A stretch of 64,000 nucleotides of DNA from Lachnotalea sp. AF33-28 (GTDB lineage: Bacteria > Bacillota > Clostridia > Lachnospirales > Lachnospiraceae): assembly GCF_003477885.1 (NCBI RefSeq), contig NZ_QUEE01000002.1, forward strand, positions 248,001 to 312,000, in the 5' to 3' direction. Positions 17,270-27,900 of this stretch are shown piece by piece. The notes beneath the pieces are model-generated. The model was not told the origin of the DNA. It did not search any database and was given only the letters and a program-made list of their open reading frames with translations. The first letter of the stretch is position 1. Each line of letters begins with the position of its first letter. Made by a program: the position numbers and the translations under genes.

Positions 17270-19642
17270 TTATTCGGAAAGGTAGAGATTGATTTTCTGC
17301 ATAATATCCGATACCGCCGTATCCAGATCTATGCTGCCGTCTAAATAGCGGCCGGCAGGGGCTCTTACCGCATCCAAAACCGTGGAGTCTATGGCGCAGG
17401 GCGTGTTTAGAGCTGTAAGGATAGCCCGGAACTCATTCAGCTGCTCTTTAGACGGCCAATGGATGGTGAGGGTGGCTTCACCGCTCGCCGCATCACTGAC
17501 GGAGAGACTGCCCAGATCCGCATCGCCGCTTTGATTTTCTTCTTTATCACAGGCCTGGTCAAAGGCCGCGCGGTTTACAGGAAAGCCTTCGGTGCTCATG
17601 AGCTGATTCTCTTTCGAGAGAAAGGCCCGGATGAAGTCCTGTGCATCCCCGATCTGTCCGCTTCTGGCGTTTATGCCGACGATATTTCTTGGAATATATA
17701 CGTTGGATGCCTGACCGTTCATGGGAACATAGGACAAGCCCAGCGAATCATTGGCGGATATAATATAGGAGAGATCATTGACTGAGCTTATAGCACCTGC
17801 GTTTAAAACACGGTTTCCGTACAGATAATCAAAGAGTCCCATCAATGCATCCGCAGTATTGCTGCTTAAGCCCCCGCCGCCGACAAAAACAATCGTCTGA
17901 TCTGGTTCTTCCTGGCCGGTGCCGGCTTTTTCGGCATCGCCGATCTTTTTGAGCACGGTCAGAAATTCTTTCAGCTTACTCTCATCAATTGTGCCATCCT
18001 GCAAGAACCAGGCCGGTGCACAGACCGGATACAGCAAATTCAGCAGATCGTCGCTGTCAGTGCGGGTAAGGATTGTGCTCTTATCCGGGTTTGATTCGCG
18101 CAGGGACGAAACCAGATCGCCCAGGGAGGCTAAATCTGACACCTGCTCTATGCTGGCGGTGCTCCCCTGCAGGATCGGCACCTGAAACCCGGTGGGGACC
18201 GCATTTACCTGGCCGTTTTTCTCATAAGCCCGGGCAATGTTTTCAAAGAGTCCGTCGGATTGTTCAATCTCATCCAGCAGACCGGACAGGTCCGCCAGCA
18301 TGCCTTTTTCTATATAGGAGTCGATGGGCATACCGTCCAGTATCAGCACATCCGGCCCCTTGCCGGCCATGATGTTTGTGTTTAAGGTACGGAGCGCATC
18401 GGATGCGGTCACCGCATCGTCGCCGGACATACCGATTTCCAATGAAACAAATGTATCCGGGTGCTGTTTCTGGTAGGCGGCAATTGACTGGCGGACGGTC
18501 ATGCTGTCTGTCAGGGAATAAACTTTAAGCTCTTTTTCCGGCATGGCGCTCACCTGGTCGGAGTAGGCATAGCGGTAGAGCTGCATTCCCGTGCGTGTAT
18601 AGGCAGAGATCAGGAACGTCCCGTCATCATTTACTGTCATGTGTGCCAGAGAGGTATCAGGACTGCTGAAGGATACCAGTGAGCCGTTTATGATCTGTTC
18701 CATGGCAGTTCCGTCCTTAACATGGCGGTACAGCCCGGTGGAATTCAGATAGTAGACAGAGCCGTCTTCCTTCCCGGATGCCATCAGAAGTGCGCCGGAT
18801 CCTACGGTGCTGACGGCAACGCCGTTAGATGTTTCACCTTTTGCATTTTTATAGAAATCATTTAACACGCTGTCGGCGGCAAGAAGCTGGCCGGTGGTGG
18901 TATCATAGCTGTCTATACCGGAGGAGGTCACGGCATACAGGGTAGTTCCGATACAGAAGGTGGTCAGGCAGTCCTGATAGGTGTGCAGGACTTCTTCGGT
19001 TTCCGGGTTGATTTGCAGCAGTTCTCCCGTAATATTTGATACCAGTAGCTCACCGGCAGCCGTGAAACCGCTGGAATTGGGCATCTGGCTATAGGACGCT
19101 ATCTCTGCCGTGCTGCTGAATGTGACCGGTATCTGCTTCAGTTTAAGATCGCTGCTTATATAGTACCATTGGCTGTCCAGCGAGGTGTTTTCTTCGCTGC
19201 CGTCCCCTGTTGAGAAGATCTGCTTGTTGATCAGAAGTGCCCCTTCCCGGCTGATCGCGGACGTAGAAGCGTAGAAACTGCCGCTGTTTTTTGCTTCAGT
19301 CCCCGTCTGGGGCCCGAAGCCCGCTTCTTCAAGGATTTCGCTGTAGCCTTCGGCCTCCTTAAAAGTCAGCCCGTTGTCCTTGGAGTCAAACACATGCATG
19401 CCCTCCTTAGCATCCGTACAGAGCATGCGGATCGTGCCGTCTGCAAGCCGTGCGAGAGCGGAAACCGATGTCATGCCGTCAGGAAGAGGAACACTTTCTT
19501 CCAGATACCGGCCCATTGCTTTGCTGCCCTCCTCCCCCTGCGTGCCTGATATCCCGCCGGAAGGCTGTTTTGAGCAGGCTCCAATCAGCATCATAGCGAT
19601 GATCAGACATGCTGCGAGCCCTCGTTGCATAGATTTTTTCAT
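17270..19642 (-). CDS. beta-propeller/extracellular solute-binding fusion lipoprotein
   Basis: 790 residues. A lipoprotein signal peptide ends at LIGAC (Cys about 23). Residues about 45-365 look like a beta-propeller of BNR/WD type, with repeated blades containing segments such as LADGTIRML, SKDNGLTF, TAAGELLVSN and NDDGTFLIS. From about 370 a type 1 solute-binding domain runs to the end (KELKVYSLTDSMTVRQSIAAYQ, GPDVLILDGMPID, AVPTGFQVPIL). The usual length for solute-binding proteins is 420-560 residues, so the propeller is an added module. The ATG at 19642 has GAGG at 6 bases and is preferred to the ATG at 19654. It heads the minus-strand operon, divergent from a two-component system. Confidence 0.85.
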   Translation of the reverse strand: MKKSMQRGLAACLIIAMMLIGACSKQPSGGISGTQGEEGSKAMGRYLEESVPLPDGMTSVSALARLADGTIRMLCTDAKEGMHVFDSKDNGLTFKEAEGYSEILEEAGFGPQTGTEAKNSGSFYASTSAISREGALLINKQIFSTGDGSEENTSLDSQWYYISSDLKLKQIPVTFSSTAEIASYSQMPNSSGFTAAGELLVSNITGELLQINPETEEVLHTYQDCLTTFCIGTTLYAVTSSGIDSYDTTTGQLLAADSVLNDFYKNAKGETSNGVAVSTVGSGALLMASGKEDGSVYYLNSTGLYRHVKDGTAMEQIINGSLVSFSSPDTSLAHMTVNDDGTFLISAYTRTGMQLYRYAYSDQVSAMPEKELKVYSLTDSMTVRQSIAAYQKQHPDTFVSLEIGMSGDDAVTASDALRTLNTNIMAGKGPDVLILDGMPIDSYIEKGMLADLSGLLDEIEQSDGLFENIARAYEKNGQVNAVPTGFQVPILQGSTASIEQVSDLASLGDLVSSLRESNPDKSTILTRTDSDDLLNLLYPVCAPAWFLQDGTIDESKLKEFLTVLKKIGDAEKAGTGQEEPDQTIVFVGGGGLSSNTADALMGLFDYLYGNRVLNAGAISSVNDLSYIISANDSLGLSYVPMNGQASNVYIPRNIVGINARSGQIGDAQDFIRAFLSKENQLMSTEGFPVNRAAFDQACDKEENQSGDADLGSLSVSDAASGEATLTIHWPSKEQLNEFRAILTALNTPCAIDSTVLDAVRAPAGRYLDGSIDLDTAVSDIMQKINLYLSE

Positions 19643-19954
19643 AATATACCTCATTTCTGCACCGCATGTGATAGAACATTCCGGACTGCGGTGCCGGCCG
19701 GATGGATCGTTGTTGCAGGTATTATAGCATCCCAGTCTTTAAATAATCTCTAAAAAATTTGTAGATTCTGTGATTTCCCCAAAATCCGGTGACAGGGGGA
19801 AGAAAATGAGGTAAGATACTCACGAAGGCGTGAGCCTGCGGGAGGGAACGGATGCATCGCAGCAGTCCCGGCCCCACTGCGGCCGGTTTCTCCGCCACTG
19901 CCCCGTCACACAATCCCCATCATATCCGGCCGCTAAAGAAAGGACACTTCACTC
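19643..19954. promoter_or_regulatory. divergent regulatory region, fusion lipoprotein versus response regulator
   Basis: 312 bases without a gene. For the plus strand, GTGACA (19789-19794), a 17-base spacer and TAAGAT (19812-19817) form a likely promoter. A CTCACG/CGTGAG hairpin (19819-19834) sits at the start of its transcript. For the minus strand a perfect -10 (TATAAT, plus-strand ATTATA at 19721-19726) lies about 80 bases before the lipoprotein start, with only a weak -35. Control of both directions by the encoded response regulator is inference. Confidence 0.6.
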
Positions 19955-20635
19955 ATGAGAATCTTAATCATAGAAGACGACAAAAACCTCTGCGACACCC
20001 TTAAATTCCAACTGCTGCAGGAAGGTTTACTCATAGACGTCTGCCATGAAGGCCCTGAAGGCCTCCACTGCATGCAGCAGCAGGCATATGACCTGATCCT
20101 CCTGGACTGTATGCTGCCGGAGATGGACGGCGTGAGCCTGCTGCGTATCGCGCGCGCCCAGGGCGTCATGGCGCCTGTGATCATGATCACCGCTTTGGGA
20201 GAACTGGAGGATAAGGTGACCGGACTGGATGCCGGAGCGGATGATTATCTGGTAAAGCCCTTCGCCTATGAAGAATTGATGGCCAGGATCCGTTCCATTT
20301 TCCGACGGCCTGCGGCCTGGGCAGCCAGGCGTGAGCTGACAGCCGGAGACATAGCGCTGGAACCGGATGAAAAGCGCCTGACAGGTCCCAGGGGTTCCTG
20401 CAGCCTGTCCAGAAAGGAAGGAGAGCTTTTGGAAGCTTTTCTGAAAAATCCCGGGCGGACGCTGCCAAGAGCGGTCCTTTTATCCCGCGTGTGGGGACCG
20501 GATGCGGAAGTGGAGGACGGAAATCTGGATAACTATATACATTTTCTGCGGCGCCGTCTAAGGGCGGTGGGGAGCAGGATGATCTTAAAAACGGCCAGAG
20601 GGATCGGTTACAGCCTGTGCCGGCCGGAGGACTAA
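19955..20635 (+). CDS. OmpR-family response regulator
   Basis: 226 residues. The receiver domain is at 1-115: acidic pocket EDD near residue 7, phospho-acceptor Asp in LILLDCMLP (about 51), the switch Thr in MITALGE and Lys in LVKPF. The C-terminal winged helix is at about 130-225 (NPGRTLPRAVLLSRVWG, then DNYIHFLRRRLR and GIGYSL). It is followed 5 bases after its stop by the partner histidine kinase. It is divergent from the propeller/solute-binding operon, its most likely target. Confidence 0.94.
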   Translation: MRILIIEDDKNLCDTLKFQLLQEGLLIDVCHEGPEGLHCMQQQAYDLILLDCMLPEMDGVSLLRIARAQGVMAPVIMITALGELEDKVTGLDAGADDYLVKPFAYEELMARIRSIFRRPAAWAARRELTAGDIALEPDEKRLTGPRGSCSLSRKEGELLEAFLKNPGRTLPRAVLLSRVWGPDAEVEDGNLDNYIHFLRRRLRAVGSRMILKTARGIGYSLCRPED

Positions 20636-20640
20636 ACAAT

Positions 20641-21939
20641 ATGTTTCAAAAACTGCAAAGAGAGATGACTGTATTTGCCACTCTGGTAACGGGATTGATT
20701 ATGATCGCCGTGTCTTTTGTATACCTCATCAGCTCTGAAAAACAGACCAAAAGCGCTAACAGCAGAGAATTTATAAGCAGCGCGGAATCGGTCATCTCCT
20801 ATCTTGGCGGGCAGACCTCCATCAGCCGTCAGTGGATGGAGGGCGTGCGGCAGAACGGTAAGTATATACTGGCGGTGTGGGATAACGGCACCCCATTCCT
20901 ATTTAATGAACAGATGCAGGATGTAAAGACCGAGGAGCTGTTGATGGAAGCGGTCACCTATACCCGGGAAAATTATCTGCTGGATATTTTCCAGGGGCCC
21001 AGCGCTACTGTGGTGCCGCAGCATGTGGAGTATACCTATCGTAGGGAAAACGGACAGCAATTCTATATTTCCGCGATGGTTGTGCCAAAAGACAGCGGCT
21101 ATTTAAGCTGCCTGCTTTTATACCCCTTACGGATGCAGGCAGAACAGATCCTGCAACAGAGGCTGCTGGTTCTGGGACTGGACGCTGCCGCCGTGCTGTG
21201 TCTCCTCTTGTTTTCCTGGTTTTTTACGGGCAGAATGATCCGTCCGGCGAAGGAAAGCAGACAGAAGCAGATTCAGTTTATCGCGGATGCCTCTCATGAA
21301 CTGCGCACGCCGCTGGCGGTGATCCTTTCCGCCGCATCGGCGATGGAGAAGGCAGAGGCAGGGGATCAGGGCCGTTTCCTCACGGTGATACGCCAGGAGG
21401 GGCAGAAGATGTCACGCCTGGTGGATGATATGCTGCTTTTAGCCAGAGCGGATAACCGCAGCTGGACCTTTCATATGGAGGACGTGGAGATGGATACACT
21501 GCTGCTGGATGTTTATGAGGCCTGGGAGCCGAGGGCGCGGCAGAAGGAGATCCGGATGGAAGCGGTACTGCCTAAGGAAGCGCTCCCCATGTGCAGATGC
21601 GACCGCCGGAGGATGGAGCAGATCCTCACAATATTGGTGGACAATGCGGTCAGCTACACGCCCTGCAAAGGGAATATATGGCTGAAGGCAGAGGCGTCCG
21701 GCAGATATGTGCGAATCAGCGTCATTGACAACGGACTCGGTGTGGCGGATGAGCATAAGGATAAAATTTTCGACCGCTTTTACCGGGCGGATTCCTCCCG
21801 CAGCCAAAAAGATCACTACGGATTGGGCCTGTGTATAGCCAGTGAGCTTGTGAGGCAGCAGAAGGGCATGATCGCGCTTCATGATACCCCAGGCGGCGGT
21901 GCTGCTTTCACAGTATCCATGCCGGTCTGTGACGGGTAG
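20641..21939 (+). CDS. sensor histidine kinase (OmpR-partner type)
   Basis: 432 residues. Two transmembrane helices (about 10-30 and 178-200) bracket an extracytoplasmic sensor region. The phospho-acceptor His is in DASHELRTPL (about 220) and the N box in ILVDNAVSYTP (about 330). The G boxes VIDNGLGV and YGLGLCIA lie near 370 and 395. GGAGGA precedes the ATG at 20641; an upstream in-frame GTG at 20617 lies within the response regulator gene and lacks a site. The pair is arranged as a classical two-component operon. Confidence 0.93.
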   Translation: MFQKLQREMTVFATLVTGLIMIAVSFVYLISSEKQTKSANSREFISSAESVISYLGGQTSISRQWMEGVRQNGKYILAVWDNGTPFLFNEQMQDVKTEELLMEAVTYTRENYLLDIFQGPSATVVPQHVEYTYRRENGQQFYISAMVVPKDSGYLSCLLLYPLRMQAEQILQQRLLVLGLDAAAVLCLLLFSWFFTGRMIRPAKESRQKQIQFIADASHELRTPLAVILSAASAMEKAEAGDQGRFLTVIRQEGQKMSRLVDDMLLLARADNRSWTFHMEDVEMDTLLLDVYEAWEPRARQKEIRMEAVLPKEALPMCRCDRRRMEQILTILVDNAVSYTPCKGNIWLKAEASGRYVRISVIDNGLGVADEHKDKIFDRFYRADSSRSQKDHYGLGLCIASELVRQQKGMIALHDTPGGGAAFTVSMPVCDG

Positions 21940-22273
21940 TGAATTGCTGTTATTCAAAAAAATCAGTGTGCTGTCCGGATTCTATTCAGCCAAACCGTGC
22001 CAAAGAATCCGGCCAGCACATCAGTAACAGAATGTTACATTATATTCAGTATTTCAGCTTGAATTCCCAAGCCCGATTTATTATGATAGATACAGCAACA
22101 GTCTTTAAAGGCATTTCTGCCTGATACTCCCCAAAGTAATTGATAACGGTAAATCTTTAAAATCATAGCGCATCCACGCTCTGCCTTTCCTTGCCGCATG
22201 CCGGTTATCTCATGCCGGATTTATATGGCCAGGATCATCCCGCTGCGGAGTATGCGCAATATATGGAGGATAT
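21940..22273. other. intergenic region with a long inverted repeat
   Basis: 334 bases between the histidine kinase and an unrecognised gene. It holds a 17-bp near-perfect stem (TGTGCTGTCCGGATTCT with AGAATCCGGCCAGCACA, one mismatch) at about 21967-22020 with a loop of about 19 bases. On the minus strand this stem is followed by a run of T, so it could terminate minus-strand transcripts. No promoter with a good -35 was recognised before the gene at 22274. Confidence 0.5.
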
Positions 22274-23401
22274 ATGGAACAGGAGTATACGAATGGGATA
22301 CTGTATAAGGGAATTCACTATGTAAGGCCGGCAGACCGGGATATACAAAAGCTGCTGTTAGTACTGCAGGAGCTGGCCGGGGAAGGAAACAGCGGCGATA
22401 TTATCAGGGAAGAGCAGACCTCTTATGGAACAGTGAACACAAAGCTGCTGGATTGTGCGAGAAAACTGTGTGAAGAACTGCAGGATTGGAGTGAACCGGC
22501 GCGGCAGAACGGATTTGAGCAAGCCCGGGAGAATTGTGTGGATACTACGCTGCTGCTGGTCTGTGCGGTGGGACGGCAGCAGGAAGTGTATGAGGATCTG
22601 GACAGGCTTTATTTCTCAAACCCAGAGGTATACGAGCGCTGCACCCTGCATTCTTCCTATTTTCATTCTCCCTGTTTCTATGGCCTGACGCTGGAGATGC
22701 AGATTTATGCCGCCCGATTCCTGGGGATCTTGGAATACCTTAGAAATGAATGTTTACAGCAGCAGGAGCGCGACAAACTGGAGGATCGGATTTATGGCAT
22801 TTTCTACGCCGGATGGGACTGGATCGGCCAAGTCTTAAGCAGCAAGCAGTCTATGGATATAGGTGAAATAGCAAAACTGCTGTCTTTGGATGAAAGAGAA
22901 GAGAGGCAGAGGCTGGAGCTGTTTGGCGTGGCCTTTCTGCTTGCGGAGAGGCAGAAGGTATGTATAATCGAGGGTCCGCAGCTGTATCAGATTTATGACA
23001 GCATGGAGTCAGCGGTCTGCGGACGTTTCGAGGATCTCCCTCCGGCGGGCCCCATCAGCATAGAGGAAGAGGTGACGCTGGCCGTATTCCGCCAGGAAAT
23101 CCGCCAGCGCATCGGAGAATCGGTATCTTTGGATCGCATGAGATCCTGTACAGATCAGGAAGTGAAGAGGATCAGCGATTGTATCATGGGGCTTTTGGGC
23201 ACCGGGCAGGCAGGTGAGCTATTGCTTCACGACAGACAGGCGGCGGTTTCGGATATTGAGAGGATACTTTATCTGGAGTATACGCGGGGAGCCATGAAAA
23301 CTCTGGATATTGGAACGTTTATTCGTGATCTGATTATTTTATTCCTGATCCGGCAGATTGACAGTACCAGGCAGGAATATTTCCGGCATTTGGAAAGGTA
23401 A
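22274..23401 (+). CDS. hypothetical protein, unrecognised
   Basis: 375 residues, acidic and mostly helical as judged from composition, with no signal peptide and no clear membrane segment apart from a short hydrophobic stretch near the C-terminus (DLIILFLIRQI). No familiar motif was found. GGAGG stands before the ATG, the codon use is like that of its neighbours, and the frame is open with no competing frame. It lies between a two-component system and a solute-binding/GGDEF-EAL pair that has its own promoter, so it may be a single-gene transcript. I cannot assign a function. Confidence 0.7.
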   Translation: MEQEYTNGILYKGIHYVRPADRDIQKLLLVLQELAGEGNSGDIIREEQTSYGTVNTKLLDCARKLCEELQDWSEPARQNGFEQARENCVDTTLLLVCAVGRQQEVYEDLDRLYFSNPEVYERCTLHSSYFHSPCFYGLTLEMQIYAARFLGILEYLRNECLQQQERDKLEDRIYGIFYAGWDWIGQVLSSKQSMDIGEIAKLLSLDEREERQRLELFGVAFLLAERQKVCIIEGPQLYQIYDSMESAVCGRFEDLPPAGPISIEEEVTLAVFRQEIRQRIGESVSLDRMRSCTDQEVKRISDCIMGLLGTGQAGELLLHDRQAAVSDIERILYLEYTRGAMKTLDIGTFIRDLIILFLIRQIDSTRQEYFRHLER

Positions 23402-23447
23402 ATCCATGTTTATCTTATCTTTTTGGCCGGTATACCCGGTAATGTTA

Positions 23448-23476
23448 TTGAAAATACCGCTGAAATAGATTATACT
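23448..23476 (+). promoter_or_regulatory. promoter of the solute-binding/GGDEF-EAL pair
   Basis: -35 TTGAAA (23448-23453), 17-base spacer, -10 TATACT (23471-23476), about 28 bases upstream of the GGGG ribosome-site region and the ATG at 23512. Confidence 0.65.
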
Positions 23477-23511
23477 CTTTTTATCACACACAATACGGGG
23501 GGCTCATCCTG

Positions 23512-24963
23512 ATGAAAAAGAGTAAGAGAATCTTAGCGGCTGCACTGACCGCAGTACTATTATTGACGGGATTATGCGGCTGTTCATCCAATCATGCCGA
23601 AACAGTAAAGCTGGATAAGGATCATCCGGTTAATATCGATATCTGGCATTATTATAACGGCGCACAAAAAAATGCATTTGATGAGCTTGTCAGCGAGTTT
23701 AATACGACAGTCGGCAGAGATATGGGAATTGTAGTGGAGGCTTACAGCCAGGGAAATATCGCGCAGCTTGTGGAAAATGTGCTGGATTCAGCCAACAATA
23801 AAGTCGGCACAGAACCCGTTCCCAACATTGTGGCCGCATATGCGGATTCTGCCTATCAGTTTGATCAGATGGGCCTTGTGGTGAGCCTGGAGAAATATCT
23901 GACAGAAGATGAGATTGAGGAATACATCCCTTCTTACATAGAAGAAGGCCGGCTGGGCAAGGGCCAGGAGCTGAAGATCTTTCCGACAGCCAAAGCTACG
24001 GAAGTGCTGATGATCAATAAGACGGACTGGGATAAATTTGCGGCCAAGACGGGCTATTCTTTGGATAAGCTGTCCACGGTGGAGGGCCTGATTGAGGTGG
24101 CCGAGAGTTACTATGTGTGGTCGGGCGGCAAGGCGTTTTACGGGCGTGATGCGATGGCGAATTACATAATTATCGGATGCAAGCAGCTGGGATCGGAGAT
24201 ATTTTCTGTTGATTCTGAAGGTAAAGTGACCTTTCAGGTGGATGACGATATTATGCGCAGGCTCTGGCAGTGCTATTATGTGCCGTATATCAAGGGATGG
24301 TTTGCATCTTATGGCAAGTTTCGATCCGATGATGCCAAGGTAGGAGATATTCTTGCGCTGGTGGGATCCACCACAACCGCTACTTATTTTCCTAAAGAAG
24401 TGATTGTGGACGACACAAACAGCTATCCGATCGAAGCGGCTGTAATGCCGGCTCCGATATTTAAAGACGGGGAAATCTGTGCGGTGCAGCAGGGTGCCGG
24501 CATGGTAGTGACTAAAAAGACGGCCAAGGAGGAATACGCCTCCACAGTATTTCTGAAATGGTTCACCGAAGCACAGAGAAATACGGAGTTTGCCATTGAA
24601 GCCGGTTATCTTCCTGTAAAAAAGGAAGCAAGCAAGGCGGAAGGTATAAATAAAGCGTTAGACAGTGCCACCAACACAGAATTCTCAGTGACGATGCGTC
24701 AGACTCTGTCAGTCGCGGTAAAAATGACAGAGGATTATCAGCTGTATACAAACCGGGCGTTTGAAGGCGGAGCCCAAGCCCGTGATGTGCTGGAGTATTC
24801 GATGTCCGATAAAGCCATGGAGGATGCTGCAAAGATTCAGGAACTGATGGATGCAGGCACAGATTATTCCACCGCTGTGGCTATGTTTGATACGGAAGAG
24901 AATTTTCAGGAATGGCTGACCCAGTTTAAACAGGAGCTTGCTGCCACACAGGAAGGAAAGTGA
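23512..24963 (+). CDS. extracellular solute-binding lipoprotein (type 1)
   Basis: 483 residues. A lipoprotein signal peptide contains TGLCGC (modified Cys at 23 or 25). The body resembles type 1 carbohydrate-binding proteins: NIDIWHYYNGAQ near 41-52, VPNIVAAYADSAYQF near 103-117, and QQGAGMVVTKKTAKEE near 325-340. No permease genes are adjacent. Instead the stop is followed after 5 bases by a membrane GGDEF-EAL gene. A sensory role, presenting a ligand to that protein, is therefore at least as likely as import. Confidence 0.88.
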   Translation: MKKSKRILAAALTAVLLLTGLCGCSSNHAETVKLDKDHPVNIDIWHYYNGAQKNAFDELVSEFNTTVGRDMGIVVEAYSQGNIAQLVENVLDSANNKVGTEPVPNIVAAYADSAYQFDQMGLVVSLEKYLTEDEIEEYIPSYIEEGRLGKGQELKIFPTAKATEVLMINKTDWDKFAAKTGYSLDKLSTVEGLIEVAESYYVWSGGKAFYGRDAMANYIIIGCKQLGSEIFSVDSEGKVTFQVDDDIMRRLWQCYYVPYIKGWFASYGKFRSDDAKVGDILALVGSTTTATYFPKEVIVDDTNSYPIEAAVMPAPIFKDGEICAVQQGAGMVVTKKTAKEEYASTVFLKWFTEAQRNTEFAIEAGYLPVKKEASKAEGINKALDSATNTEFSVTMRQTLSVAVKMTEDYQLYTNRAFEGGAQARDVLEYSMSDKAMEDAAKIQELMDAGTDYSTAVAMFDTEENFQEWLTQFKQELAATQEGK

Positions 24964-24968
24964 CTGGT

Positions 24969-27900
24969 ATGCGTAAGAAGACGTCCATCTTAAAGAAGAT
25001 GCTGATTCCTATGCTGTTGGTGATGGCAGTCCAGTTTGCCCTGCTTTACCTGGTCGTGATCCGCGGCGGCCTGCTCAATGAGCTGCAGGTCAACGCTTTT
25101 GATATATTCGAAGGCAAGGTTACCAGTCAGCGCAACCGTCTGCAGAATGATATGCTGCAAAGATGGTCCAATCTGGAATCTTGTGTGCTGTCCATTCAAA
25201 GTAAGACGAAGGCATATTTGGACGAGAAAGAGAAATCAACAGAGGATTTAGCGGTGGGAGACCCTCTGACAGAGACGCTGCTTGCGGATCTGTCGGAGGA
25301 TCTGATTTATCTGCTTAGGCGCAATTCAGTAACGGGCGCTTTCCTGATTCTTGACGGAGACCGTGAGGATATAAAATCCGGCCTTTATTTTCGTGATCAG
25401 GAACCTGCATACAGTTCTGTGGATAATTCAGATCTTTTAGCAGAACGCGGGCCGGCAGAAGTGATCAGAAGCCAGGGAATCCCCATGGATTCTCTCTGGT
25501 ATCCCACATTTACCTTTGGCGAAGACGGAGAAGATGAAGAGGCCGGTTCTTATTTTTACGGGCCTTTTTTGGCGGCCCAGGAACAGGGAAGCGATAACTA
25601 TAAAGATTTTGGCTATTGGTACGGTCCGTTTTATCTGAATCAGGATACCGCCAGCGATTCTTATCCGATCCTTACCTATTCCGTTCCAATTACGGACGAT
25701 GAGGGAAAGGCGTATGCGGTCCTGGGGGTGGAGATGTCCACCACTTACCTGAAGAGCACTATGATACAGTCGGAGCTTAGCAATATCGGTCAGGGAGGCT
25801 ATCTGCTGGCTGCAAGTTACCAGTCACAGGAGCAGGAAGATGGCTCTCTGAACTGCAGTATTGTTATGCAGGATGGCTCTTATCTGCGCAGCATCCTGGG
25901 AGATTCTAAGGAATTATCGTTAAAGAAGGTGGAGGGGCAGACAAATGTCTACACGCTGGACTGCGAGAACAGCATGAACCAGACGGTTTATGCAAATGTT
26001 CAGACACTGACCCTGTATGACAGCAACACCCCTTTTGTAAAGGACCGGTGGATGATCATTGGAATCGTTTCAAAGGGGGAGCTGCTGGGATTCGCCTCCA
26101 GATTTCAGCAGCTGATGCTGATGGGCAGCCTTGTGACCTTTACCATTGGTATTCTGGGGATCGTAGTGGTATCCAGAAAGATATCCAAGCCGATGTTTAC
26201 ACTGATGACCCAGGTCAGAAACGCCAATCCGGAGAAAAACCTGAAGCTGGAGAAACTGCATATCAGTGAAATAGATGAGCTGTCGGAGGCAATTGAGAAT
26301 TTAAGCTACAGGGTGGCGGATGAGTCGCAGAAACTGTCCACGATTTTGGAAATGGTGGGCGTATCGGTGGGAGCGTTTGAGTATAATCCGGCTTTAAGCA
26401 GAGAGGTGTTCTGCACGGATGCCCTTTTTTCCATCCTCCACATGGAAGAACTAAAGACGGAATCCAATTATGTGGACCCGGCCGGATTTCAGAAAGCATG
26501 GCATAAAATCCGGGAGTATCTGCGGGAGCGCTCAGAGGACGGCACAGTCTATCTTTACGAATTTCAGTCGGATGGCAAGCCCTGCTGGGTGCGCATGCAG
26601 ATGCATGTGGAGGGCGATGTATTCCTCGGGGTGGCAACGGATGTCACACGCGAAATCCTGGAAAAACACCGGATCGAGCATGACAGGGATTTTGATCTGC
26701 TGACGAATATCTATAACCGGAGGGCCTTTTACAATTCGGCCAAAAAGCTGTTCCGTGATCCGGATAAACTGAAAACTGCTGCCATGATTATGATTGATCT
26801 GGATAATCTGAAGATGATTAATGACAAATACGGACATGATTACGGTGATGAATACATTCGGGAAGCTGCCGCCACTGTGCGCAGACATGTGAATGACCGC
26901 ATGCTGTTTGCCAGGTTGTCCGGAGACGAGTTTATACTGCTGATTTACGGATATGAGTCCCAGGACGAGATCTGGAAGCTGTGTGATGAGATACAGGAGG
27001 CCCTGCATACGGCGAGAATCTATTTTCCGGACTATACCAGCACCAGTATCAGCGCGTCGGCGGGAATCGCGTGGTATCCTATGGATGCGTCGGACTATGA
27101 GCGGCTGCTGCGTTTTGCGGATTTTGCCATGTATATGGTGAAGAGAAACGGAAAAGGCCGTTTTACCGAATTCAATATTGAATCCTATAATCAGGAGGCA
27201 TATCAGCTGCAGTGCCAGAAGGAACTGGATATGATCCTGGAAAGAGAAGCCCTGGAATATCATTTTCAGCCTATTGTGGATGCCGTGACCGGGGAGATCT
27301 TCGGATATGAGGCGCTGATGCGCCCGCAGACTGACAATATACAGAATCCGGCTGAACTTCTGGCTCTGGCTAGGGTACGGTCACAGTTGGATCAGCTGGA
27401 GATCCTCACCTTTTTTAAATCCATGGAATATTTCTGCCAGCTTCCGATATCCGGCGGCACCTGCTGCCTGTTTCTCAATTCCATCGCGAATCAGTGTATG
27501 GCAAAAGAGGATTGGGAACGCTTTGAGGAGAGATATAAAGCATATCTTAGCAGAATTGTCATCGAACTGACGGAAGAAGAGCGGTCAGACAGCGATTATA
27601 CCAATACAAAACGCAATATCACCAAACAGTGGGGCGGCGGTATCGCGCTGGATGATTTTGGCGTGGGATATAACGGTGAAACGGTGCTGCTGGAAACTGT
27701 GCCTGACTATATTAAAGTGGATATGTCCATTGTCAGAAACATTGATACGGACCCGGACCGCCTGCACATCCTGAAAAATCTGGTTTCTTACTGCAAGGCG
27801 CGCAATATACGCGTGATAGCGGAAGGCGTGGAGACCAGGGCGGAGATGGAAGCGCTGATCCGGGCTGACATCGATTATCTGCAGGGCTTTTATCTGGCGC

